From the NCBI GenBank assembly GCA_963971575.1, contig OZ020612.1, positions 33,273,916-33,337,915 of the forward strand: DNA of 64,000 nucleotides. Reading direction: 5' to 3'. Shown one piece after another: positions 1 to 11,029 of this stretch (the stretch's first letter is position 1; every line of letters starts with the position of its first letter). The notes below the pieces were generated by a model. That model had not been told where the DNA came from. It searched no databases and worked only from the letters and a program-made list of their open reading frames with translations. The DNA is from Liopterus haemorrhoidalis (taxonomy: Eukaryota; Arthropoda; Insecta; Coleoptera; Dytiscidae). A program made the position numbers and the translations under genes.

Positions 1-474
1 CAGAAGAAGCTACCGTACTTCTTCAAAAACGATGATGGCCAGAACGTTACAGTCAATGGTGATCGGTATAGAGCCATGATTACTAACTTTTTCATTCCTG
101 AATTGAACAGCCATGATGTCCAGGAGCTGTGGTTCCAACAAGACGGCGCAACATGTCACACAGCTCGTGCCACAATCGATTTATTGAAAGACACGTTTGG
201 TGACCGCCTAATTTCACGTTTTGGACCTGTGAATTGGCCTCCAAGATCTTGTGATTTAACACCGCTGGACTACTTTCTGGGAAGCTATGTAAAGTCATTG
301 GTCTATGCGGATAAGCCACAAACGCTTGACCATTTGGAAGACAACATTCGCCGTGTTATTGCCGATATACGGCCACAAATGTTGGAAAAAGTCATCGAAA
401 ATTGGACGTCCAGATTGGACTACATCCGAGCCAGCCGTGGCGGTCATATGCCAGAAATCATATTTAAAATGTAA
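1..474 (+). CDS. mariner/Tc1-like transposase, C-terminal part
   Basis: The frame is open from base 1 (coding begins before the window) to a TAA after base 471. It is the C-terminal half of a DDE transposase of the Tc1/mariner superfamily, which cuts and joins the element's ends in the nucleus. Visible are the second catalytic region (WFQQDGATCHTA) and the third (DLTPLDYFL), both with Asp; the first Asp lies upstream of the window. The usual Trp-Gly after DYFL reads Gly-Ser, a likely decay change. No stops or frameshifts are seen in this part. A short AT-rich 3' tail follows to about 571. Confidence 0.88.
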   Translation, partial: QKKLPYFFKNDDGQNVTVNGDRYRAMITNFFIPELNSHDVQELWFQQDGATCHTARATIDLLKDTFGDRLISRFGPVNWPPRSCDLTPLDYFLGSYVKSLVYADKPQTLDHLEDNIRRVIADIRPQMLEKVIENWTSRLDYIRASRGGHMPEIIFKM

Positions 475-571
475 TGCCACAAGATTATCTTTCGAATAAA
501 AAAAAATTCATGTCAATCGAATAATCCATCGTTGTTTTATTGCAATTTAAAGTTCTATACCTCTAAAAAAA

Positions 572-715
572 ACACCCATTATTAGGCGTTCGAATTAAAA
601 TTAACAAAAAAAAATATTTTAATATAAAATTTGTTTTCGCATCCAAAATAATCATCATTCACTTACTAAATACCTGCAAAACCCTGAAATGTGTGAAAAT
701 TCACACTTCACATAA
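572..715 (+). mobile_element. family A repeat, 3'-end fragment (copy A1)
   Basis: The last ~145 bases of a repeat family seen six times in the window (A1-A6). It ends with the family's inverted-repeat box ATACCTGCAAAACCCT and hairpin GTGTGAAAATTCACAC followed by TTCACAT. It abuts the 3' end of the mariner fragment. The 5' part of the element is missing. Confidence 0.7.
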
Positions 716-1286
716 ATTTTTTATTTATTATATACTTTTTTTTTTTTCGTGAAAATATGTTGTCTTTGTTATTGTTAAGAAATTATTTGCAGTGGTTACT
801 TATTATTCTAGACTTATTTAATTAGTTGCATGAGGTTGTTCGTAAAATTTGGGCGAATTTATCTGTCCGTCTTTATCACGAGGGTGACAGAATCATGCAA
901 GGAGATTGTACATTAAATCTTGATTTTTAAAGTGGCCCGAGAGATAAAAAATCATTGATATAAAGATTTCTTAGTTTTACCTACGAAATCCTAAGAAACA
1001 CAGCAAAAAATTAAATGGTCGGTAAGTTTTTTCTTCTTTCGTAATTGGAAAGTATAATTAAAATGTACTTTTGCATTGTATGTACTTAAACAATCGTTCT
1101 ACGTTCGTGTACCTATACATGTGTACGTTATACATTTTTGCGTTATACGAGTGACCTAAATTTTTTAAAATATCAGAGATATATGTAACGTTAATGGAAC
1201 TGAAATATTTAATAAAAATTCGGTAGATTTTGTATCACATCTTACATTATCTGTTAATATGAAAACGATATCACATCTAACTGAAA
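716..1286. other. AT-rich stretch, nothing recognised
   Basis: No ORF, repeat or RNA gene is supported here. Scattered poly-A and poly-T runs only. Confidence 0.6.
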
Positions 1287-1742
1287 ATGTCAATTCAAGT
1301 TTTTATCCTGATACCTGTCACCTTACTTTTACTCGTATCTATCACTTCAAGTAATAGCGATTTAACTTATCTGAAAAGTAAGATATCGGTTACTGATTTT
1401 GAGGTTTCTTTAATAAAATACCTGAAACTGTACGCCCGAAAGATAACTTCAAAATCAAATATTTATGATACTATTGAGGTTATTGATTTCAAACTTCATA
1501 CGTTCGCTCGGTAAATGATGAAAAAGTTGGTAGAGTTGATGGTTTGGGTGAATGATATTTTAAAGAAGACTTCAACCTTACAAAAATTATTTTCAAAAAA
1601 CTTTTGGAACTACGCGAACATGTTTTATCTTACCCTTGGAATTTTCATCCATACAATTTCCAGTATTTTTTTTTTTTTGCCAAATAAAAAAGAAAATTGT
1701 ATAAATTTTTTTACACTCGGTTCTATCTTCTCTCATTTATAA
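1287..1742 (+). CDS. unrecognised pair of short ORFs, first with a signal-peptide-like start
   Basis: The first ORF (1287-1514, 75 residues) starts with a charged-poor, strongly hydrophobic stretch (about residues 5-18) ending in small residues, as in a secretory signal peptide, followed by a Lys-rich soluble part. Its stop overlaps CGGTAAAT, which could instead be a splice donor. A second ORF follows directly (1515-1742, 75 residues) with a hydrophobic C-terminal half containing a poly-Phe run encoded by poly-T. No family is recognised. It could be a 5' exon of a small secreted protein or chance ORFs in AT-rich DNA; I lean to chance. Confidence 0.2.
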
Positions 1743-2030
1743 GACTTTTCTCCAGAAGATCTTTAAGAGAGTTATGCAAACTATCTAGGCACCATGATAA
1801 ATCAACAAACAGTTCACGAAGCACAAATAAAATTAACTATGCTACCATCAATTACAAATAATACAGGGCTAAACATCAACACCCTAAGAACTAAGGAAAT
1901 GAGGATCAATGCTAATAGTGACCAACCACTTCTATTAAGGTCAACAGAGATCAGTCGAACGGAAGAGGTAGTATATATTTCTTACTTAGGTAGTATAGCA
2001 AGAGAAAATGACAGTGGCGCTGCCGGGGGG
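1740..2030 (+). pseudogene. RTE-like LINE reverse transcriptase fragment (thumb region)
   Basis: The translation contains GLNINTLRTKEMRINA, then a variable stretch and YLGSIARENDSG. This order (Lys-Thr-Lys-x-Met-Arg-Ile-Asn, ~20 residues, Tyr-Leu-Gly-Ser) is characteristic of the reverse transcriptase thumb of RTE-type non-LTR retrotransposons. Upstream palm motifs are absent and the frame decays after the Gly-rich stretch at ~2030. A 5'- and 3'-truncated relic. Confidence 0.6.
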
Positions 2031-2135
2031 GGGTCAGTGCAAGAGAGCAATTACAGTTCCTCTGCTACTAAAATATATTTATTTAGAATTTACATGTTTT
2101 TAAATGTGAGTGTTAGGCAGCGTTCATCAAACTGA

Positions 2136-2946
2136 TATTACATATAATATGATGGATGATATGACAAGTAACTTCCAAATGACGCGTCGTATGTTTAAAA
2201 CCAATGCAAGTTAACTATACAGCGCTCACTGAACATGAAAATCACTTCTATCTCATCTCTTAATCTGTCAATTTCTCTCATCGTCACATCTGTGTTACAA
2301 GCTTTGTCAGCGCTACAAATAACGCGTGTCATTTAGGTGTTAGGTTGTAACATTATGAGAGACGACCTTGATTTTAATATTCATTTTGTTTCTCTAGTTC
2401 GAAATAAATACATTCAAGTTACCTCAACAGTTCCCGCTGACTCCACACAATAAGACACCACCCTTTTCCATAACATATTCCCAAGATGTACTTGACACTT
2501 TTTAATACATAATCACCATTTTCTTTTCAGTTTATATTAACATGTTTTGTATATTATTCAGTAGTCTTAATTAGAATCTTAAACTGTAATGATTTAATTT
2601 TGTTAGTGACGTAATAAAACTTTTTTTAAAACTGATTCTGAACATTTGGACAGTTATTTTTCATATAATTATACTTGTGCAGAGCACAGTAATACAAATG
2701 AACCAAGATCGAGATTCAGAATCAAATAAGTTTTGTAGTTGTTTAGTTATACCGGTTATTTTTACAGAATCATTTTTGTTATAATAATACAAAATATTTA
2801 TTCAGTAAGTAGAATAGTACCTATAGGGTAATTTTAAAGTCTTGTTATTATAGAATATATGAACCATCGTAAGTACCGCTACTTATATTTACAAAATAAG
2901 TTGTGTTAGTGTTATACTAATAACTTTCATTGAATATTAATTACTA
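2136..2946. other. AT-rich stretch, nothing recognised
   Basis: No supported ORF or repeat. The TA at 2947-2948 is the probable target site of the following Tigger-like element. Confidence 0.55.
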
Positions 2947-3055
2947 TACAGTAACACCCCGAAGTTACGCGATAGTTGGGTCCGACGAAAATCGCTTAAG
3001 TCGAATTCGCGTAAATCGGGGTTCAACTTTGCATATAAATACATATAAATTTTGT

Positions 3056-3469
3056 TTAATTGGGATCAAAGACTAACAAAAACATTAGTTTAGAAGAAAT
3101 ATATTTAATAAAATTTAAAAAAAAGTTCTTTATATATATTAAAAAAATAAATGAGTTACGTTTAACAATTATTTCAATGTCGATGGCTTCATAAAATTTA
3201 ACAAATTCATCTGACGACACAATACGCTTCTTTTTTTTCACGCAGAATTTCTTTGTAGAAAGTTAATAATTTTTTCAATCCTTGCTTTGTAGTTATAACA
3301 CGTGCTTCGTTGGAGTCTATGTTTCTAAAATTTTTAAGCCCTTTAAGCTGAGACCTTCTGTCATTTTGCTATCAATGTCCTTGATAATATTAAGTTTACA
3401 TTCCAAAGATATCGTTTTCCTTTGCTTACTTGGTGCAGGAGAATCAAATTTACTTCGTTTGGACGACAT
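3056..3469 (-). pseudogene. pogo/Tigger-like transposase, internally deleted (copy 1)
   Basis: Minus-strand reading starts at 3469 with a Ser/Lys-rich leader and KRKTISLECKLNIIKD-type helix, as at the N-terminus of CENP-B/pogo helix-turn-helix domains. After a frame change it continues with GLKKLLTFYKEILREKKKR, which resembles the C-terminal tail of Tigger transposases. The catalytic DDE domain between them is missing, so the copy cannot encode transposase. The family call rests on the two ends and the element termini. Confidence 0.4.
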
Positions 3470-3659
3470 ATTTTTTTAAGGGTTTAGAAAACGAATCATA
3501 ATCGTGCTAATAGAGTTCGCGTGAAACGCGTCCAATGCGTATCACAGCAAGAGGTACATTGAAGATAGTGGGTGGCAGTGTTGTTAAACGAAAAAATCTA
3601 AAACCGCGTAACTCTGTATTCGCGTAAGTCGGGGTACAACTTTGCGTATAAATACATAT

Positions 3660-4072
3660 AAATTTTGTTTAATTAAGACCAAGGACTAACAAAAAAATTA
3701 GTTTAGATGAAAAATATTTAGTAAATTTGCAGTCCTTTATAAATATTAATACAATATATTAAAAAAATAAATGAGTTACGTAAAAAAAATGTCGATGGCT
3801 GCATAAAATCTAACAAAACAATACCTTCTTTTTTTCACGCCGAATTTCTTCGTAGAAAGTTAGTAATTTTTTCATTCCTTGCTTTGTAGCTATAACGCGT
3901 GCTTCATTGGAGTCTATGTTTCTAAAATTTTAAAATCCATTTCAATTGAGTTGAGACCTTCTGTCATTTTGCTATCAAAATCCTTGATAATGTTAAGTTT
4001 ACATTCCAAAGATATCGTTTTCCTTTTCTTACTAGGTGCAGGAGAATCAGATTTACTTCGTTTCGACGACAT
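3660..4072 (-). pseudogene. pogo/Tigger-like transposase, internally deleted (copy 2)
   Basis: Second member of the tandem pair. The N-terminal reading from 4072 (SPAPSKKRKTISLECKLNII) is nearly the same as in copy 1, with substitutions and small indels, and the same central catalytic region is missing. Both copies therefore share one deletion that happened before the duplication. Confidence 0.4.
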
Positions 4073-4300
4073 ATTATTTTAAGGGTTTAGATAACGTATA
4101 ACAAAACAGTCTTAACTTTCGTCGATCATATAATCGTAATCGTGCACATAGAGTTCGCGCGAAACGCTTCCAATGCATATCACAGCAAGAGATATACTGA
4201 AGATAGCGGGTGGCAGTGTTGTCAAACGAAAAAATCAAAAACCACGTAACTCCGAGTTCGCGTAAGGCGGGGTAGCGTAAGTCGGGGTAAGTCATGTAAC

Positions 4301-4858
4301 ATTTTACATCAGACGTCGTCTTCCTCCGAGGATAAGATTGTTAGTAAACTTTATGACAGCAGTAAGTGCCGTATTCAAATCATTTTACTCCTAAGTCATA
4401 TCTTCGTTAAATCATTGTCAGATCATTGTTATATTACGAGCAGTGTTACTTCAACGAGCGCTCGGTCTTAAAGTAATAAAGTAAGATTGTTTTCCCTTTA
4501 TTTTGGTTGCATCTCCCTTTTTTCTTTTAGCTGCACCCCTTTCACTAAATTTCAGTGAGACCTTGCGAGTTGCTAAAAACCTTGCTAATAAACTACACAC
4601 ATTTTTCAACAAATACCCAAAAAAAAAAACTATTTTGATCTTGATCTGTTAAGTATAAGATATTCTAACCATATATCATGTATGTCAGCTCTAGCGTCGT
4701 TTCTTATGTACGTCAGGAAAAACGCCTAGAATATGGACTGCAAGCTGGATGTGCTTATTCGGGTAAAATGGATTTAAATAGGGGTAAAAATGACAATACG
4801 AGACTTACCTTTAAGAACCTTACCAGAAGGACTCTTTTAGTGAACCGTCCGTGCAGAA
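4301..4858. other. no recognised feature
   Basis: AT-rich sequence left of the Gypsy insertion. CAGAA at 4854-4858 is its target site copy. Confidence 0.55.
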
Positions 4859-5015
4859 TGTCGTGTTTGTTATACACGTTAGTTTTTATGAATATGTATA
4901 TTAATGTAACTGTAACTAGGTAATGATTTGTTATGACAGCTGAGGAGAGGAATTTTGACATAATAAATGTAACATATATACATTACAATTATTTATAGTT
5001 TATTAAAACTATACA
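4859..5015 (+). repeat. Gypsy 5' LTR
   Basis: 157 bp from TGTCGTGTTTG to AAACTATACA; about 94% identical by eye to 9156-9312. Directly followed by TGGTGTCAGGTGCT, in the position of the primer-binding site; I cannot assign the tRNA. Confidence 0.88.
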
Positions 5016-5071
5016 TGGTGTCAGGTGCTAAAATACTGGAAATAAAATGAAATTACAGAAAATATTTCACA

Positions 5072-5950
5072 AAATGGAGCAAATTACTCTATACAACCAC
5101 CAGAAAATTTTGATTTTCAAAAACCAAAATTATGGGCAAAATGGATAAAGCGATTTAACAGGTTCAAATTCGCTTCAGGTTTAATAAATAAAACTGAAGA
5201 AAGTCAAGTTAATACATTAATTTACTGTTTGGGAATCGAAGCAGAAGTCTTACTGTCCTCATTTAATTTAACTGAATAAGAATCAATTACATATAAAATA
5301 GTTTACAAAAGTTTAATCATTTACTTTCAGAACAGAAAAATGTAATTTATGAAAGAGCAAAATTCTTTAGAACTATTCAAAAGGAAGATAAACCTATCGA
5401 AGTGTTTATAAATAATTTATATTGTATGATTGAAGACAATGTGAATTCAAGGAATTAAAAGAAGAAATGATTAGAGACCGATTAGTAGTAGGGGTTCGGG
5501 ATGCAAAATTATCAGAGGCTTTACAACGAGATGCACATTTAACATTGCAATCAGCTATTATGCGAGCAAAACAATATGAAGCTGTGAAAGCATAACAAAA
5601 AACAATTAGACAAATTGATGAAAAATGTGTTGAAAATGTAACAAAATATAATTTTAAACAACGTGAAAATAGAATATCGGCAAATGCGAAACAAGGTACA
5701 ACAAGAGATGGATGTGAAAAATGTGGTGCTACGTTTTATCATCATTGGTCAAGATGTCCAGCCAATAAAGTACTATGTAATAATTGCCAAAGAATCGGTC
5801 ATTATGGGAAATGTTGCAAGACAAAAAAAAATTATGAAATGCGTCAGGATCAAACTGAAGAGATCGAAGAATATGATATCGGAGACAATTATTTAGAAGA
5901 AATTATAATTGAAGAAGTGAACAATGAAGGAGAAGATAAACCAGTGTACG
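5072..5950 (+). pseudogene. Gypsy gag (decayed)
   Basis: Pieces in changing frames give a capsid-like region (ENFDFQKPKLWAKWIKRFNR, then LSEALQRDAHLTLQSAI) and two zinc knuckles: CEKCGATFYHHWSRCP and CNNCQRIGHYGKCC. Gag packages the element RNA into virus-like particles. Stops occur after the first capsid block (~5277) and near 5595, so no full-length protein is possible. Confidence 0.75.
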
Positions 5951-5959
5951 TAAATTGAA

Positions 5960-7745
5960 AAATATATAATAAAAATATACGTTTTAAGATAGACACAGGC
6001 GCTACCGACATGTTACCGTAATAGACCGAACATTATTAGAAAAATTAAATCTTAAACTTAAAAAGACGAATAAAACCTTAAGTGGTTGCGGTAGAAATAA
6101 TCTTAAATTATTGGGATATTTTGATTCTAAACTTTTATAGAAAGATAAACAATTAATACATAAAATTTATGTTAAAGATAAAAAACAGAGACCATTATTG
6201 AGTAGGTATGCATGCAGAATGTTATTAATTAAATATTTATTAAATTTAATTAGAATAAACGTAGAAGAATTAAATTTATATAATTATAATGACATGTTTA
6301 AAAGTTTAGGGAAATTTAAATACCCCTTTGAAATAAAATTAGAAAATAATTATAAGCCATACGCAGTTGTAGTACCTAGGCGCGTAGCAGTGTTATTACA
6401 GCAGTGCAATTAATCAGAATGATTGAAGAAGGTGTAGTTACGCCCATTAAAGAAGCAACTGAGTGGTGCGCACCTATTGCAGTAGTACCAAAACCTAACG
6501 GTTCTGTAAGATTATGTGTTGATTATACTGAATTAAATAAATTTGTTAGGCGAGAACGGTTCCAACTACCAGCAGTGGATGAGTCTTTAGCCCATTATCT
6601 GGCGCTAACATGTATTCTGTCTCAGATGCTAGTAATGGATTTTGGCATGTACCTTTATCTGAAAATTGCAAGAAAATTACCACATTCATCGCACCTTCTG
6701 GTAGATATTTCTTCAACCGTTTACCATTTGGTATAAAATCTGGTCCTGAACATTTTCAAAAGTGGATCGTAGAAATTCTTGAAGGACTTGAAGGTGTCAT
6801 GAATCACATAGACGACATATTAGTCTGGGGAAGAAATAAATCAGAACATGACAGTCGTTTGCAGAAGGTATTAAAGAAATTAAAAGAAGAAGGTGTTGCA
6901 CTAAATAAAAATAAATGCAAAATTGGGGTAAATTCTGTGAAATATCTTGGACATATTTTAAAAAAGGCCAAGTGAAGCCAGATCCTGAAAGGATTCGTGC
7001 AATAGTGAGTTTGTCTCCACCTTCTAATATTGCAGAACTACGTAGATTTTTGGGTATGATTAATTACGTCATGAAATTTGTTCCAAATTTAGCAGAAAAA
7101 ACTAAAAACTTAAGAGACTTATTAAATAAGGATTGTGAGTGGATATGGGGAGTTTCTCAAGTGGAATGTTTTGAGAATCTTAAAAAAGAGATCACACAGA
7201 ATCCAATTTTAAGTTTATTTGATCCAAACAAAAAATCTCGAATTTCAGCGGACATAAGTTCTTTTGGATTGGGTGCTGTTTTGGAACAAAAAGTAAATAA
7301 TATTTGGAAACCCGTATATTTTGCATCTCGTTCTTTAAATGAAACAGAAAAGCGATATGCTCAAGTAGAAAAAGAGGCTTTAGCAATAACTTGGGCTTGT
7401 AAAAAATTTAAAGATTACGTCCTGGGTACACAATTGAAAATATTAACGGATCATAAACCACTTTTACAAATTTTAGAAAATAAACCTATAGCATCTTTTT
7501 CAGCACGATTGCAAAGATTTAGAATGAGACTTAGCAATTTTAAATATAATATTGAGCATGTACCTGGTGAAATGACAGCTGATACGTTGTCACGTGCACC
7601 TCTTTCTGATAAATTATCAAACAATTTAGATATACTAGAAGAGGAACTATTTATTAATTATGTTATTCAAAACACACCTTATAGTGACATATTGCTGGAA
7701 AGAGTGGGAATAGCACAACGACAAGATACACAGTGTGAAAGGTTA
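5960..7745 (+). pseudogene. Gypsy pol: protease, reverse transcriptase, RNase H (decayed)
   Basis: Protease motif KIDTGATD lies near 5990. Reverse transcriptase spans ~6420-6975, with the catalytic box read as HIDDIL near 6808, and frames change near 6610 and at 6965 (a TGA). RNase H (SADISSFGLGAVLEQK, then YAQVEKEALAITWACKKFKD) is near 7245-7420, ending with HVPGEMTADTLSRAPL. The function was copying element RNA into DNA in cytoplasmic particles. The open frame is broken at 7746 by a SINE. Confidence 0.85.
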
Positions 7746-7919
7746 AAAGACAGAATTTTTCTTTTCTTTTTTAATTTTATGGCCTTTGCTGCACTGGCAA
7801 TTAGCCAGGACAATTTTTTATTTGAGAAAATTTCCATGCCTCAACGGGATTCGGAACTGAGACCTTCGTAACGCAGAGTACATGTGTTACCACTACGCTA
7901 CGCCGGTCGGCAAAGACAG
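7746..7919 (-). mobile_element. tRNA-derived SINE with 8-bp target duplication
   Basis: The body is about 7754-7911, flanked by AAAGACAG at 7746-7753 and 7912-7919. Read on the minus strand it starts with a tRNA-like head: A box TAGCGTAGTGG (7890-7900 complement) and a B-box-like GTTCCGAATCCC with one extra C (7846-7857 complement), then a body and an A-rich tail. If the SINE and one target copy are left out, the pol reading frame continues in phase on the other side, which confirms the boundaries. RNA polymerase III transcription and LINE-driven mobility are inferred from the family. Confidence 0.85.
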
Positions 7920-8011
7920 CATTCAAAATGGTTTTATAGATAAAAATTTTCATTTTTGGCAATATCGGGGGGTGATGATATTTAACAAAGAATTAATAAT
8001 GAATGGAAATC

Positions 8012-8060
<49 letters not shown>

Positions 8061-8148
8061 ACCTGCTACATTACGGGAAGAAATGTAAAAGAGACTACAT
8101 ACTGGTCATGTAGGTTTCACTAAATGCAGAAGGCGCGCACAACAATTA
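7920..8148 (+). pseudogene. Gypsy pol linker with TA-microsatellite expansion
   Basis: Pol coding resumes after the SINE, then is broken by a TA repeat (about 8012-8060) lying where the start of the integrase should be. After the repeat, the zinc-binding region (LHTGHVGFTKCRRR) can be read in another frame to 8148. The repeat removes or replaces an unknown part of the protein. Confidence 0.65.
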
Positions 8149-8748
8149 ATGTGGTGGCCAAATTTGACAAATGACTTGAAGAAATTAATAGAAAATTGTA
8201 AAATAACAAAACGACCTTGGGTATTAATAGGTGTTGATTTCATGGAATATAAAACAAAAAATTATTTAGTTTTGATAGATTATTATTCTAAATTTATAGA
8301 AGTTGTATATTTATGCAAAACTACTTCTCATCATGTTATAAATAAAATGAAAAACATATTATCTCGCTATGGTATACCAGAAATGATAAGATCAGGTAAT
8401 GGTCCACCATTTTCATCTGGAGAATTTAAAATATTTGCGAAAGTATACGCAAAAGCGTATTGTGTAAAAACACATAACACATCAAGTCCAAAATTCACGC
8501 AATCGAATGGTCAAGTGCAAAGAGCAGTTAAAATAATAAAGGATATTTTGAAGAAAAACACAGATATATTTTTAGGACTTCTCACTTACAGATCTACTCC
8601 CTTAGAATCAGGATTTTCACCTGCAGAGTTACTTTTTGGGAGGAAAATTCGGACACAGATTCCTGTCACTGAAGACGCGTTGAAGTCTGATTGGACGAAA
8701 ATAAAAAAATACAAAAAAAAAGGCAGAAGATTTAAAAGACAGATATAA
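8149..8748 (+). pseudogene. Gypsy integrase core, catalytic residues lost
   Basis: A 199-codon open stretch covering the integrase core. The first catalytic Asp is kept (IGVDFMEY), but the second motif reads RSGNGPPFSS, with Gly where Asp is expected, and the third reads NGQVQRAV, with Gln for Glu. About 20 residues between the zinc finger and the core are also missing. The normal job is inserting element DNA into the chromosome; this copy could not. Confidence 0.85.
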
Positions 8749-9131
8749 AAATAACTTTGATAAGAGACACAGGGTCAAGAAATTAACTGAAGTACCTCGA
8801 GGATGCATTGTGTATATTTCAGATTTGAAAAGATATGGAGAGATAATAAAAGAAACAGAATTTCCAAGGTCCTATACAATAAAAACAGAACGGGAAAATA
8901 CAAGAAGATAAAAACGTCATTTTATAATAACTGATTTGAAAAATAAGAAAAGTACAATTTCTTATTCTGTCTTTGTAGATTTTGAAAAGGAAAACAATCG
9001 AGAAAAAGTTGCTAGAGAAGAAGATAAGCCCAATCATATCCATAAAAATATTAAAGTTTCAGGTGTTCCAACTGGGCCTTACGTGACACAATATAGAAGA
9101 ATAATACAACCACCTGATCGACTTCACTACT

Positions 9132-9155
9132 AAAAAGAAAAGAAAGAAAGGAAGA
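9132..9155 (+). promoter_or_regulatory. Gypsy polypurine tract
   Basis: An A/G-only run of ~24 bases ends directly at the 3' LTR. It is in the place where plus-strand DNA synthesis is primed in LTR elements. Confidence 0.8.
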
Positions 9156-9312
9156 TGTCGTGTTTGTTATATATGTTAGTTTTTATGTATATGTATATTA
9201 ATGTAACTGTAACTAGGGAATGATTTGTTATGACAGCTGAAGAGAGGAATTTTGACATAATAAATATAAAATATATACATTACAGTTATTCATAGTTTAT
9301 TAAAACTATACA
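9156..9312 (+). repeat. Gypsy 3' LTR
   Basis: 157 bp, TG...CA, 9 differences by eye from the 5' LTR; followed by target copy CAGAA at 9313-9317. Confidence 0.88.
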
Positions 9313-9317
9313 CAGAA

Positions 9318-9689
9318 AACAGCTAGACAGAGCGCCTTATCCAACTTTGTTTAAAATTTAAACTAAACCATAAATATATGAAGTGAGCGGCTGGAACACA
9401 AATATTGGTTAAATCTTCGGTTAGCTGATCCCTCCATATTTTTCGTCTTCTTTCTGGTCGACGGGTGTTCAGTTTTCCTTCCTAGATTCTGTTTATCATT
9501 CCTTGTTCATTGTCACACGATTCCTGTTAACTGTAATCATCTATCTCTCAATTCCCGTGTACTTGACCTAGAGACTAATTCTCGGTCATCTTAATTATTA
9601 CGGATTCTCCAATTATCATTAATTTGAAACAAAAAATTCGGCGTAATATTTAATTTAAAAATACTGTGAGCTATTGTCGACTACTCTTT
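9318..9689. other. no recognised feature
   Basis: Sequence right of the Gypsy insertion; no ORF or repeat supported. Confidence 0.5.
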
Positions 9690-10740
9690 GTTTAGGTCCA
9701 TGTTTCGTAGCCATACATAAACATGGGGACGTACTATAGTTTGATAGGGTGTTTGATAAGGTGATCTTGGTGTTTCTAGATAAGAGTTTCATTGTGAAGA
9801 GAGGGAAATCAAAAGCGGAAATTGAAGTATATTGAGCATACCCTTAGACGAGAATCAGTCAATATTACAAGGAGAACATTGGATAGGAATTCATAGTGTA
9901 AAATAATAGTTGGGAGACCAAGAGAGCCATGGCAATGCACTGTAGAGAAAGAAGAGTCCATGTTTATTACATGAGAAACGATGGAAACAGATGTACGGCT
10001 TAGCGATTAACCGTGCCAGTTGGCGTCATTTAGTTAGAATCCTTTACTTCACTTAATGAGTCAACAGTAAATATACTAATGGAGGCTGAATGACATTGTA
10101 AATGTACAAGTGTCTCATTCAATTTGATAAATCCGGTATATCTGATCCAACAAGAAATGAAAAACAAAACTCAACTTGCTAATATCTGATATTCCTCTTT
10201 TCAATACAAATCACTCTACGAGATCGTTGAGAGAGTTTGTATCTTCAAATATCACGGTACCACGATAAATCAAGTAATCTGAATAAGAAATCAAGACAAT
10301 TAAATCTGTTAATTTGGTTTTCTCATTAAGACTTGAGAAATACAAAGATCAGGCTCTTCCAAACAATAGTAGAACCCATGCTCATGCACGGCTCCATAAC
10401 ATGAGAAACATGCGAGTTCGACAAAATTCGAAAATAAAATACGTTAAACTCATGAAATTAGAACAAGAATGAAAATATCTGAGTACTAGAACCGAGTAAC
10501 AAACAAGAGGGGCAGATGGTGAAATTGAAGTGGACAGAATTAGAGAAGAATTAAACAGGACAGAATAGACAACAATATCTGTCTAGAAACATCAAGATCA
10601 AGCTTTCCTACACAAGAGTAGGACCTGTACTCATATATTGTATCTTTCTTGCGAAGTCATGGCAATGTAGCCGTTGTAGATGATTATATCTATTTGGGTC
10701 AACTAGCAACCTGTAGAAAAAAATCTAAAATCCAAATAAA
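9690..10740. pseudogene. cluster of RTE-like LINE reverse transcriptase scraps
   Basis: Several short, broken pieces of non-LTR reverse transcriptase 3' coding. Plus strand ~9800-10060 reads LKYIEHTLRRESVNITRR and VGRPREPW, the conserved C-terminal region before the 3' end of RTE-like elements. The piece ~9690-9780 fits the thumb (TIVRP...Y..E..) on the minus strand. Two more plus-strand scraps lie at ~10330-10460 and ~10600-10710 (DYIYLGQL). All are full of stops. Orientations differ, so several insertions or a rearrangement are involved. Confidence 0.45.
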
Positions 10741-11029
10741 CTAACAGACAAATAAAGCTCTGTTGCATAATATATAAAATATTTTTTGTTGGTATGTTGG
10801 TACTACTGGATACGCGAACAGTTTTTGAGGTAATGTTCATACGCCGTAATGTGATAGGTTGTTGATTGTATTTAAAACATTTTTAAAATGAAAAATAGTT
10901 GAAAGAGAAATTATTTGTAGAGATTTTAGGTATCAGTATCGGATAAAAAAATAGTTTTTTATTTCTTAAGAAGTTGTTAAGAAAAAATAAGTTGTTTTTT
11001 ATGTTTAGATGAAATATCTAATTATTTTT

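Larger units (their letters stand above)
2949..4300 (-). mobile_element. Tigger/pogo-like deletion derivative, tandemly duplicated
   Basis: Begins after TA with CAGTAACACCCCGAAGTTAC, the CAGT...CCCC type of end seen in pogo/Tigger elements. Two copies of a ~620-bp unit follow head to tail (about 3010-3630 and 3631-4260), each starting AA/GTCGGGGTTCAACTTTG-like and ending in a GCGTAA-rich block. The right end (near 4290) is degraded and does not give a clean inverted repeat. Each copy carries a short minus-strand transposase relic. See the two pseudogene entries. Confidence 0.55.
4859..9312 (+). mobile_element. decayed Gypsy (Ty3-type) LTR retrotransposon
   Basis: A complete insertion: 157-bp LTRs at both ends (TG...CA), 5-bp target duplication CAGAA (4854-4858 and 9313-9317), a purine tract before the 3' LTR, and gag then pol in the order protease, reverse transcriptase, RNase H, integrase. 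Gag resembles the K02A2.6-like Gypsy group. The LTRs differ at 9 of 157 positions by eye, and many stops, frameshifts, a SINE and a TA-repeat expansion disable it. An old, inactive copy. Confidence 0.9.
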
